Shown piece after piece: positions 12,191 to 23,682 of a stretch of 64,000 nt of DNA. Made by a program: the position numbers and the translations under genes. Source of the DNA: Phoronis australis (lineage: Eukaryota > Phoronida > Phoronidae); the NCBI GenBank assembly GCA_002633005.1, contig NMRA01000771.1, forward strand, positions 1 through 64,000, read 5' to 3'. Under the pieces are notes generated by a model. The model was not told the DNA's origin and searched no databases. It saw nothing but the letters and a program-made list of their open reading frames with translations. Numbering within the stretch: the stretch's first letter is position 1; every line of letters begins with the position of its first letter.

Positions 12191-12425
12191 TGGTGTGGCC
12201 AGTGAAGGCCAGTGGAGGCCAGTGAAAGCCTGTGGAGGACATTGGAGGCCATTGGAGGGTATTGGAGGCCATTGGAGGCCAGCGGAGGCCAACGGAGGCC
12301 AACCAGCGGAGACCAGTGGAGGCCATTGGATGCCAGTGGGGGCCAGTAGAGGCCAGAGGTGGCCAGTAGAGGCCTGTGAAAGCCCGTGGAGGCCAGTGGA
12401 GGCCAGAGGATCGATGCCAGTGGAT
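12191..12425. repeat. Short array of the same 10-bp minisatellite, upstream of LINE ORF1
   Basis: About 23 copies of the GTGGAGGCCA-type unit, in the same orientation as the 1-6137 array. It ends about 116 bp before the ORF1 start codon on the minus strand, the position of a LINE 5' UTR. Short frames through it show the same periodic EASGGQWRP / STGLHWPP translation and are not genes. Confidence 0.93.
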
Positions 12426-13071
12426 CACATCCTATATGTATGTAATTGCGCGTTATATTGCAAGTTTTCTCTTGAAAAAGAAAGTTTTAAAAGTAACGAT
12501 TTATTTCTTGAAAAGAGGTAGCAAAGATGAAAACAACGGCGTCTGAGCAGTGAACATGTAACATCTCCTGGAAATAGTTAAAAAACATCAATTTTTGGTA
12601 TTTTAATTTCCTATGAATCGGCGTCTGAGTTGTAGACGATATAGTATTCAGAAATTGAAAACTGAGAGAAAGTGTCTTATAATTAACAGTTTTGTTCCAG
12701 ATTTTACGCTTAAGGCCTGGTTGCATGTCGAGTGTTAGTTAAACTGTTGCAACTGTATTACTTAAACTATATTCGGAAAGCTTGATGATCGAACCGGCTG
12801 AAGACGTCGAGTCGACATTGACTTACCTTTTGAACTTTCCATGTCAGAGGTCGCTATTGAAGTAGTTCGGGAGGTGAATACGGAAAACTTTATTACATGA
12901 CCGTATTCCCCTCGACAGATTCAGCGCGCGTGGGATAAAAACATTTACCACCGTTATAGCTGTACTAAGCTCCATTTTTTGTTGTGTTTTTCTAAAGTAC
13001 CATTGATTTTACTAATAGTAAATTCTCTATTTCTACAGTTTTTCAAAACTCCAGTGACATCAGTTAGGCTA
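12426..13071. other. No gene recognised
   Basis: AT-rich, with no domain-bearing frame. It lies between the minisatellite island and a LINE zinc-knuckle fragment and may include decayed LINE sequence. Confidence 0.4.
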
Positions 13072-13470
13072 CTAACGAAATTTTGTTCTGCATTCTACAT
13101 TGATAATGACATACTTTGTTATTAAAACTACAGGATTTATACTGTTGTTACATTCGGTATTTCCAAACAGAATGTCAAGGCCGTTTAAAAAATCGACCCT
13201 TAGGAAATCATCACAAACTTTCCTCCACAACTCTCTTACATAGCTACATTCCACAAATAAATGTAATATAGTCTCTTTATTATCAGAGCAAAATGTGCAT
13301 AAGTCGTCCTCTTGATCTTTAATTAACGTTAAAAGGGCATTTGTTGTGATAATACGGAGTACAATTTTGTGCTGGAAATACATTAAATATGAATCTAACG
13401 TTAAAACATACAATAATCGATAAATTTTGTACCAATCAAAGTCATCAACAGATACAGTTAATCAATGAAA
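13072..13470 (-). pseudogene. LINE ORF2 C-terminal fragment (zf-RVT type)
   Basis: The minus-strand frame reads DWYKIYRLLYVL, then FQHKIVLRIITTNALL, then DDLCTFCSDNKETILHLFVEC and a terminal ELWRKV. This is the CxxC...HLFxEC zinc-binding module at the C-terminus of L1/Tx1-type reverse transcriptases. No RT core is present, so it is a truncated fragment. It lies upstream of the neighbouring ORF1 relative to transcription, so it comes from a different insertion. Confidence 0.75.
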
Positions 13471-13479
13471 AGTAGCCAG

Positions 13480-16400
13480 CAGATAATTAGCAATTTAGCT
13501 ATTGTAGTTTGGTCTTTTGTAAATAATGTTGTGGACGATTTCTTTAACCACGAACACCAAATTGAAAACGTCAACACATCTATCAGTATCAATATTTTTA
13601 ACATTAGTGTACACTCAAACTTATCCAGCGAGTAATATTAAGGGGGTAAAATGTCCCATGACTTTTGCACATGTTAAATATATGTATTATGGGTCAACAC
13701 AAGTGTTTCTGCTCTTCGTTCACTCCTGATATTAACTAATTAGGCTAATTACTATCGTACAGCTTCACCAGGAACCCCATTTAGCACCGGAAAAAACTTT
13801 TCGGTATCCCCCATTTTGTTGTATATACGTAACTGGTTAACTCTAGCACCCAACCCACTGAGGTTGGACCCCAAATGCAATTTTTCTTGCCACAGGCCTC
13901 TTTCTGGTTTCAATAATAATTATCTGGTCTGACCTTTTACGTCTCAGTGCGGAAATCCTTGCCGTCACTCTTGTAGGGTATCCAGAACAAGAGTCTACAG
14001 TAGCTTGCAGTACGTATTCTTCAAAACAGCCTTCGTCGAAATTCATTTTCCTTCACCAAACTGATGTCGGAAATCAGAAGAACCGGTCGACTTGCTGGCG
14101 TACTACTTAGTTTCTATGAGTATGTTGATCAATGTAGCCTAGCAGTTTATTGGTGGCGTGTAGCTGTTTTTAGATATGGCTCAAGAACCACACGATAATA
14201 TAAGCAAGACAGCGGACGACTTGCAAGGGAGACCGGGGCACATTTGCCCGCTTTTCATGAAAATTACCATTTTCAGAAATTTGTCGGCTCTAAGTCTGTT
14301 TTGATGATTTCAACCAATCCTCGTTCTGTCACTTGCCGCCAACGCATCAGCGTCGCCTGTCTTGAACGATGTAGGGATCAACCGAAATTCGTACTTCCTA
14401 CGTCATAGATTGGATATTATGGTTGCCGAGTAATTCGCTAAACGCGTAGGTCACGTTTGCCCGTTTAGCAGACTTTGAAGTAAAGGAGTTGTCCAATTTC
14501 ACTCCAACTTGAGGGTTGAAAAATGATTGGTTTGAAAACGCTTTCGACTACTGACGTTTTGCAATACCACAAAAACAAGACTTTAGGACAGTCCCAATCC
14601 AGCTCGCAAGTTCATGAACAGAAAGACGACAATCTGATTATGAAAACATTTATTGTCACAAAGTGACCTATTTGTAGAATTAGATATACGGCACATGTAC
14701 ATAGGCACAGAGACAATAAGACATGAATTATATCAGATAAAGGTTACAAAAAATTCACTTGTTTAAAATGTGCTTTTACTGACAAACGCATTGAAATACA
14801 AACGCGCAACTGCATTCAAAACAATCAAACAATTCAAGGAACCAAAAACAGAATAAGATTACAAAACTCCAAAATCAAAAAGCTGGAATAATGACAATAA
14901 TTAAACTCAGTGGCATAACACAAAGAAATGCTAAAGAAATTAAGATGATGCAAGATGGCGAATGCCTGCATAGTAAGGTTACTAAGTTATTTCAAATCCT
15001 GCACTTCAGTGAAACTGAGCAGTAAATTCAATGCCCAGAAAGGAAAGACCTGTGCAGTCAACTGTAATAATGCTGAGATAAAATGAAATCACCACCACGG
15101 CCCTGAACTAACATTATGTCAGCTGTCGGCTTTCCATCCAATCTCCAGAATTAAATATTCTTCAACTTGAATTCCAAAAAATGAAATGCCCTTCTTGAAA
15201 AAATCCCAACGTAGGTAATGGGCTTGAATAACCCAACCAATGAAGTAATACTGACAAATGTACGATAAAGTCTCACTAATTTGGGACAAAATTACCACAT
15301 TTGAACTTATTTGGAAATCTTAAAAACATGAATGCCCACAATTTGCCAAAACACGATCTGATGGCAGCTATAGCACAGAAATTGAAAATTATAAAGCATT
15401 TATTTAGTGCAACTACGTCAACATGTCCATCATATTATGTCCTAATTTGGTGAAATTTCACCCTACTCTTAAACACCACAAAAATTTGACTCAAAACCTG
15501 CTGCTAAATAAGGATATAAATATACCATCCCCCATTCTTGGCCCAAGAGGCCTGTCGAAAAAATGCCACACCACATTTCTTAACACATGAGAGTGAAATT
15601 CGAGAGTTATTTCCCAACTTTTTTAGTGGTCACTATCTTCACCCACGCTAACTTCTCCTCAGCTCTAGAATGCTCAGCTCTTACCATCCAAACGCTACTG
15701 AATCTTCATCCTTGGCGAGAAGTCATATTTTGTCACCCAAAACTTGTAACTCTCAGTCAAGCTCAACTTGACAGACAACACTGCACTGACTTCACTTGAA
15801 ATCAACACCAGCCTATCAGTGAAAGCATGGGCCACTATAAGGTCCTGTCTCCAGAAAAGTAAAACATGACAGTTGAAGTTTGAGTTTCATCACTGCTTGA
15901 CAGAAGAGTGAAACTTCATATGTATATCACAAAAACTAATTTACAAGATTTGTAATTATAAAAATACTAAACTTGAAATGTGCACCCTGCATGTCCAACA
16001 AGTCTCATAGATAATGCACTTTCCAATTCTAAAAATAACAGAAGATTTGAGAAAATGGAAGATTTCTGTTCAAAACTCAAATAAATCTTGCAATTTATAC
16101 AGATGCAAAAATTCACACAGCAACACTTTGACACTCTCAGAGAAGCCATTTTCTACTTTTAGATGACACCTTAAATGCTTGAAATTTCAAAAATTACATG
16201 AAACGAGAAGAGTAAGTTGAAAATTAATAATCAAATAGTCAATAATCAAACCAGATAATACTTAGTAATCACACCTTAACATGTAATACTGCATTATCTG
16301 GAAACTGTTATGCCAAATGTATTTCCCAGAATCAGTGAAGGCACTGGACACATTAATTCTCAAAGTGTATCAACCTGTACCGAATGAGGTCATCTGATCT

Positions 16401-17644
16401 ACTCAAGTGCTTGATTTAGATCACTATTATGGTAATCACTCACATTAGAATTGATTTCTGAGCTAGAGAAAACCTGACTAACAATTTTTGTTGTCGGACA
16501 CTTAGGTCTAGGGTCAAAATCAAACTCAAAATTATTTTTGACACTTTCTGTTTTAACTTCAATCTATGAGAACTGAAGACAAGTGTCTATTGTTGTATGC
16601 TCAAGTACATAATTGTTTATGTATACGAGTTTCTAATCCAAGTTCAAACTTCATGACTACTAGATTCCAGCTACAAACTCAAGTAAAAACTTGAGATTCA
16701 GAGTTCAAACTAGAGCTTTAATGCTAGGACCATCAAGTGCAAACTGACAGACATTCTGTTTGTTCCATGCAGCTATTCTCACAAAAGAAAACAATCTGGT
16801 GGCAATGCCTGATGTTATTACAAGAGAAACTTTAACAGCAATAAACCCGCCTTGTGCGACTTTTCAGGACCATTAAGTTGGCTCCCTTAGTCAAAATGTT
16901 TTCTGGGGTTTCTAAAGAACTGACAGTTTGATATTATTGGAGATAAGGCTGTGTATGTTGACTTGTCATATTATTCAGTGAGCAAGAAAATACACTCTCA
17001 GCTCTTTGCAAGAACAAAAATCTCTTTTCATCAAAGTATGGAACAAGTCGAGATAAATTTGGTAGCAGTAAGTGGTCCAAATCAAAAGTTAGTGTCCTCG
17101 ACAGATCGCATGTTTATAACTGCTCTAAGACAAGTAATCAGGTAATGTATTAGAGATATGTTCATAACATCAAGCAGTAAAGAAGCACACATAAGAAGAC
17201 ATCTGCATCAAACATTCTGTATATGTCAGTGTATACTTTGGTATGCTATCACGATGTGTGCATAAGTGATAGAAAATATTAAGTACTTGTACAAATCAAT
17301 ATTCAGAATAAAACACGTAGTCATACATCCAAGTAATCACATGAATACGAAAAAACCTTCCAGTGCTCTCTCATTTTGAGACATATTCAACTCAAACAGA
17401 GGTCATCAAACTGAACAGGAATAGCATTAAAAGAGAAAGCGACTAATGCATTAATAACAGGAAGCTCACTATATCTGAAATCTGATGTATGATCCCAAAA
17501 GGATGCAATACCACACACTGGAATAATGTTCCTGGAAATGTCAAAGGCAAACTAAAATAGTTTTGACATGGGTATTACGAAGCATGTCAGACTACGGCAC
17601 CAAAAGCAAAAATCGTTGAATGGGAAAAGGCCTTTTTAAGAAGC
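13480..17644. other. No gene recognised; downstream flank of the kinase gene
   Basis: AT-rich with only short unremarkable frames. For the minus-strand kinase gene this is the region 3' of the distal last exon, so it should contain that isoform's 3' UTR and polyadenylation site. Candidate AATAAA hexamers on the minus strand lie near 15400 and 14650, but I cannot choose between them. Confidence 0.4.
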
Positions 17645-17847
17645 CTAAGAAGCCTCCTTGTAACTTTGTTCCGAAGAAACAAAATAGTCGTCAAAGAAGC
17701 TGTTGAGGAACTCGAACGTTGGTCTCTCGTCCGGGTTTTTATTCCAACATTTCATCATGACCTCATAAACAGGGTCAGGACAGTCGTATGGTTTAGGTTG
17801 ACGGTACCCACGGTCCACCTGCTCCAAAACTTCACGATTCCCCATTC
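17645..17847 (-). CDS. Src-family kinase, distal alternative last exon (exon 10B)
   Basis: 203 nt, entered through a strong acceptor with a long pyrimidine tract (CACCTTTTCAG), in phase 1, exactly as exon 10A. It encodes 67 residues starting [16 protein letters not shown]. It includes the [13 protein letters not shown] helix and the RPTFE motif that close the kinase C-lobe. The tail is [10 protein letters not shown], with the candidate regulatory tyrosine at residue 524 of the spliced product. The tail lacks the TEPxYQ consensus of vertebrate Src tails. No other kinase exons lie between it and exon 10A, so it is either an alternative 3' exon of this gene or the relic of a partial duplication. 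An intact frame, intact kinase motifs and a better acceptor than 10A favour a functional exon. Confidence 0.85.
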
Positions 17848-18449
17848 CTGAAAAGGTGAAAAAAGGATCAACTGATGTGAAATTATAGTGAATCCCAATT
17901 TCCGCTACATCTTTCTATCAAGAACAATAGTGCGCATCTATTTCAAAACTTAAAGCAGCATTTCATCCTGTTTAGCTAGCCAAAAATGAAAAATAAATTC
18001 AACTAGACCTTTTATTCTCATATAATCGGTCTCGCATTACTCTTTATTGCGATATAATTCTATTCTGTAACCAGCAAGAAAATTGAAACCATCGTGACTA
18101 CCAAAACCATGATTTCAGAATTTCTTGGTGTTGACCAACCCTAAACTTGCAAGTGCGTTGTGCCTGTGACTTAAGTTGGCAACATAAATGTAATCCTATA
18201 ACAGCAAGTACAGTTCTTTTACCCAACACCTAACGGCAGATGAAGGTGTTGAAATTAACCAATGATGTCAAAGGTTCGAATGCAGTCTCCTCAGCAGCTC
18301 ACAACACGCTTACTGGTGTCAGCTTATCGCTTGAATTCATCGTTTTACACCAATAAATCATCAAAATTCGATGTAAAACCCTTACAAATACATCAAGTTA
18401 TTGAACAAACATGATATTTTATTTCGCTGTTACGTATTTTAGGTATGAA

Positions 18450-20935
18450 AATTCATCAAGGAACTTCAGAAAAACAGAGGAAAGGGAAAATATGAAATTG
18501 CCACTAGGGGGCACAAAGTTCGTGGGATCCCTCTGAAAGTCGTCCTCTTCCGTCATTAACTTCATATAAATACACATGCTAAATTTAATAAAGATCCTGC
18601 TGAGGGCTTAGAAGATACAGGCATAGGTACAAAAAAACATAACTCCCACTAGGAGGCGCCACAGTCAAAATTGTCGGAAAATCGTCGTCAACTGTTCTTT
18701 TTATGATAAGAACATACATGCTAAATTTCACAATCATCCTTAGAGTGCTTTGGTTGACAGAGGGACGGAGGCCAAACAACAGACTTGAAAACAGCAAATA
18801 TGGCAACTACGTGGCGCAAAATACCTTGAATCAATGCGAAAATGAATGGCTGGCGTCACCTCACTAATACAATGTAGATGCCTGTCTGCAAAATTTAATA
18901 GAAATCCATTGAGGGCCTTTGAAAACACAGAGGTAAATGTAAAAAAACTAAAATTGCCACTAGGGGGCACACCGGTAGTTCGATCTGTTTGAAAGTTGTC
19001 GTCGTCCGTTGTCAACTTCATATAAATACAACTGCTCAATTTAATAAAGATCCTGTAAAGCGTTTAGGGGATACAGCCATGGGCACAAAAACAAACAAAA
19101 CTACCAATAGGAGGCACCACAGTAGTTAAAGTTGTTGGAAAATCAGTGTAAACGGTCCTCTTCATAGTAAAAACCTACGTGTCAATTTCACAATCATCCT
19201 TAGAGTAGTTTGGTTGATAGAGGACGGACGCCAAAAAACAGACTCAAAAATAATAAAAATGGCCGCTAGATGGTACAAAATGACTCGAATCCATCCTTCA
19301 ACGGGAGGATAGCATCACCTCATAAAAAAACTAATAAAATGTGCCAAATTTCATGAAAAATGCTCGAGGACCTGTGAAGACACAGAGGCAAATGTTAAAA
19401 ACTAAAATTGCCACAAGGGGACACAGTGGTAATCGGGTTGGTCAACTCCATAGGAACACACCTGCCAAATTTCAATAAGATCCTACAAGGGATTTAAGAG
19501 ATACAGCCGCGGACGCCAGACGCCCAGACAGAGATGACGGCAATATGCAAGCAAATATTAATATGTGGGTGCATAAAAGTGGTCACTAGATGGTGCAAAA
19601 CAAGTCGAAACTATCCCAAAAAGAAACATGTCATCGTTTCTTTAAGAGAAAGCTGTTTATCAAATTTCATAAAAATCTGTCTACAAACTACAGAGAAACA
19701 GAGGGAAACGGAAAAAATGAAATTGCCACAAGCGCTGGGGGCACAGTATTCGTTGGATCCGCCTGAAAGTCATCGTTGTCTGTTGTCAGCTTTGTATAAA
19801 TACATTTGCTAAATTTAATAACGAACCTGCATTGGGTTTAGGAGATACTACCGTAAGCGCAAAAAAAATGCCACTATGAGGCGCCACTTCAGTCAAGGGA
19901 AAATCATCGCCAACCATCCTCTTCACACTAACAACATATATGCCAATTTTCACAATCATACTTAGAGTGGTTTGGTTGATAGAGGGGCGGACTCGAGGGC
20001 AGTAAAATGGCCACTAGGTGGCACATAATACCTCGAATCCATCTGAAAACCACCGGATAGTGTCATCTCACTAACTGATGAATATGTGCCAAATTTCATG
20101 AAAACCTGTTGAGGACCTTTGAAGATACGGAGGTAAACGTAAAAAGCTAAAATTGCTAATAGGGGGCACACAGGTAGTCCGATCCGTCCAAAGGTCGTCG
20201 TCCTCTGTTGTTAACTTTATACAAAAAATACACTTGCTAAATTTAGTATAGATTCTGCAGAGCATCTAGGATATACAGCCATGGGCGCAAAAGCAAACAA
20301 AACTACCTCTAGGAGGCGCCACAGTATTGAAAGTCATCGGAAATCATCGTCAACCGCCCTCTTCACAGTAAAAACCTGTTGGCCAATTTTTACCATCATC
20401 CTTACTTAGAGTGGTTTGGTTGATAGAGGGGCGGATGCCAATAAACACACTAAAAAACAATAAAAATGGCCGCTAGGTGGCGCAAAATACCTCCAATCCA
20501 TCTGAAAACAAGAAAATAGCGTCACCTCATTAATAGGTGCCTATTTTCCAAATTTTATGAGAATCTGTAAAAGACCTCTGAAGATACAGAGGTAAGCACA
20601 AAAAACTAAAATTGCCACTCAGGGGCACACCGGTAGTCGGATAAGTCCGAAATTTGACGTCAGCTTCATAGGAACACATCTGCCACATCTCATCAAGAAC
20701 CTATGAGGGATTTAGGAGATACTGCTTTGGACGCCGCATGCCCAGACAGAGATGACGGCAATATGTACCTACATGTAAACATGTGCGCGCATAAAAATTG
20801 CCACTAGGGTGCATGCCAGTAGTCTGACCTCTTCATACTGTCCTATCCACAATAAAAATAAGAGGAATATGTCTGCAAAATTTTACAAACATCCATTCAA
20901 GTGTTTTGAATATACAACAGTGGATGTAGGATAGA
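18450..20935. repeat. Array of about 455-bp repeat units with CTCF-like motifs, block 1
   Basis: Units recur about every 455 bp (anchor at about 18799, 19257, 20006 and 20462). Each unit is built of three diverged monomers of about 150 bp. The monomers centre on three versions of one motif: TGGCCACTAGGTGGCGC, TTGCCACTAGGGGGCAC and CTGCCACTAGGAGGCGCC. Sequence between motifs is also shared (for example TTTGAAGATACAGAGGTAA and TTAGAGTGGTTTGGTTGA). Sub-blocks end in a GACGCC...GACAGAGATGACGG segment near 19510 and 20735. Short frames here show no domain and I regard the block as non-coding. It lies inside the kinase gene between exons 10A and 10B. Confidence 0.9.
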
Positions 20936-21339
20936 TAGGCAAGATTACGGGATAAAAATAATCTGGAGGTTGGTGATTCTGATTACTGTATTCGCTCTCA
21001 TAAGCACCCAAGCTCCTAAAGGCGCATTCTACAGTAACGTCTTCAATTTATCAATAACATCTGACAGTCCTGAAAAAAATCATTGCGCGCAGAATTTCTA
21101 GACCACGAGCCTCGCTGCTGTATCGGTATTTAGCCGTTACTATACACTTCAAATTTCCGCGATGCTTCAAAAAGAACGGAGAAGTTTTGCAGATCTTGCA
21201 AGGAACATGTCCCACCATGATCAGGCCTTTCAGAACAGACGCAGCGTACATGCCAACGGGATTGAATTGTATTGTATCTTTCCCGTACAGGAATCCAGAT
21301 TTCTTAGTAAACGTGAAAACCGCGAATCAAAGACTAATG

Positions 21340-22640
21340 TGCCCACGAATGCATCGCAAATGGTGTGCTTTTAGGGTTGTTTATTTATGTCATTAAAATG
21401 GCCACTAAATGGCGCAAAATACATCGAAGCCATCTGAAAACCAAAAAACTGTCATTGTTTCTTTCTTTAAAAGAAAGCCATTTACAAACTTTAATTAAAA
21501 TTCACCGAGGATCTTCAGAGAAACAGAGAAAAATAAAAAAAAACGAAATTGCCACTAGGGGGTACAGTGTTCATCGGATCAGTCTAAAGGTCGTCATCTT
21601 CTCTTGTTAACCTCATATAAATACACATGCTAAATTTAATAAAGATCCTGCAGAGGCCTTAGGAGATACAGGTAGGGGTGCAAAAAAAAAATGCCACTAG
21701 GAGGTGCCACAGTAGTCAAAGCCATCAGAAAATCATTGGCAACTGTTCCCTTCATTGAAAGTACATACATGCCAACGTTCACAATCACCCTTAGAGTGGT
21801 TTGGTTGACAGAAGGACGAACGCTACAAACCAGACTCAAAAACAACAAAAAATGGCCACTAGGTGGCGTAAAAAACCTTGAATCAATCCGAAGATGAATG
21901 GCTAGCGTCAACTCACTAATGGATGTCTATGTACCAAATTTTGCGGAAATCTGTTGAGTACCTTTGAAGATACAGCGATAAACGTAAAAAACTAAAATTG
22001 CCACTAGGGGGCACACCGGTTGACCAATCTGTCCGAAAGTCGTCATCATCTGTTTTCAACTTTATATAAATACGTTTGCAAAATTTAATAAAGATACCGT
22101 AAAGCGTTTATGAGATACAGCCATGGGCGCAAAAACAAACAAAACTGCCAATAGGAGGCGCCACAGTAGTCGAAGTCCTCGAAAAATCATCGTCCACTGT
22201 ACTCTTCATAGTAAGACCATACATGCCAATTTTCACCATCATCCTTAGAGTGGTTTGGTTGTTAGAGGGGCGGATGCCAAAAAACGACTCGAAAATAATA
22301 AAAATGGCCACTAGATGGCGCAAAATCCATCGAAGCAATCTGAAAACGGAAGGATAGCGTCAACTCATTAATAGATGCCTATGTACCAAATTTCAAGAAA
22401 ATCGGTAGAAAACCTTTGAAGATACAGTAGCAAACGTAAAAAACTAAAATTACCACTAGGGGATACAGCGGTATTCGGGTCGGTCCGAAACTCGTTACCC
22501 TCTGTCGTAGACCCCATAGGAGCACAACTGCCAAATTTCAATAGGATCCTGCAAGAGGTTTAGGAGATACAGCTGCGGACGCCGGACGCCCAGACAGATA
22601 TGACGGCAAGATGCGACCACAATATGTGGGCGCATAATAA
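21340..22640. repeat. Array of about 455-bp repeat units with CTCF-like motifs, block 2
   Basis: Same family as block 1, in the same orientation, with unit anchors at about 21398, 21849 and 22302. It begins with a leader containing GCATCGCAAATGGTGTGC, which is shared with the block at 55.0 kb. It ends with the GACGCCGGACGCC...GACGG segment and ATATGTGGGCGCATAA. The shared leader and tail suggest that leader + repeats + tail moves as one element. Confidence 0.88.
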
Positions 22641-22687
22641 AAAAACTTGACCAGAAAGCGCGTGCTACATGCATGTAGGCCTAGTAC

Positions 22688-22744
22688 TCTGGCAAATGAA
22701 CTCTGATGACACGCACACGGTCGCTCACTTGGCACACGCACGCA

Positions 22745-22781
<37 letters not shown>

Positions 22782-23271
22782 CTTTAAAACAAATGTCGCG
22801 TGACAACGTGTGTTCATTCAGATTTGTCTTGTGTTGCGAAGTGCGATCTTGCGCAGATTTGGATTTAACCCCGACTCCACAGGAACTTAAAAATCTTAGG
22901 GACGCTATTTGGAAAACTTAAGGATTTCAAATAATTTGTTGAGTCGAAACTGTATTTTTATTCAAGAATTCAATTTGCCCTATCGACGATTGTGAGTCAT
23001 TGACGCATCAGTTGGCAAGCTTTCGCTCTGGGATTTCTGCACAATTTTCTGAAAAAGGATCATAATTTAACAACGAAGTGTGATAGCAATGCACCACAAT
23101 TTTGTGGAAAGTCTGTTGTGAGTTATAGGCATGTCACTGACCGTAAATTTGATGAATCCTAGCACCCGTTTTGGAGGCCAGGTTTCAACCGCCTCAGGTT
23201 ATACTAAGGACTCCCCTTTCGAAACGAGTTTTTTAAGTGCCTTTGGGCGCTTATAAGGGCGCATACGGTAT
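22688..23271 (+). repeat. Dispersed repeat of about 585 bp, copy 1, with a (CA)n tract
   Basis: Closely similar, in the same orientation, to 46730-47316. Shared landmarks are TCTGGCAAAT at the left end, GAGTCGAAACTGTA in the middle and a TACGGTAT right end. A (CA)n tract of about 16 units (22748-22781) sits where copy 2 has an unexpanded GCACGCGC-type stretch. No coding frame is shared by the two copies. Class unknown. Confidence 0.8.
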
Positions 23272-23647
23272 TGCAGTTTAAATAAGGATGGTACAACAGC
23301 TATTAAACAGAAGAAACTGAAGTATATGAGGAGATCAAAAAGTTAAGAAACTAAGTGATATTACCATAGCTTGTCACAAAAATTATCACATGTTAAAGAA
23401 ATCTTAAATACCTGTGTAATCATTAGAACCTCCCAGATGCCATTTTTGATAATTAATGGTTAAACAAATTAATATTTGTCGGAGAAGTTCATTATATAAC
23501 ATTGCACACTGCCATTCCTTGACATCATGCACATGGTACTAAAAGCACATTCCAACTTAATTTACTGCATTTAATAAACAAAATAAAACATTGGTTATAA
23601 ACTAAACACAATTTTTCCGGTTTTCATGATAAAGTTGGGTATAAGCT

Positions 23648-23682
<35 letters not shown>

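Noticed and set aside
22748-23679. Open frames through the (CA)n tracts
   Set aside because: Dinucleotide repeats give spurious Thr-His or Cys-Val frames; no support for coding.
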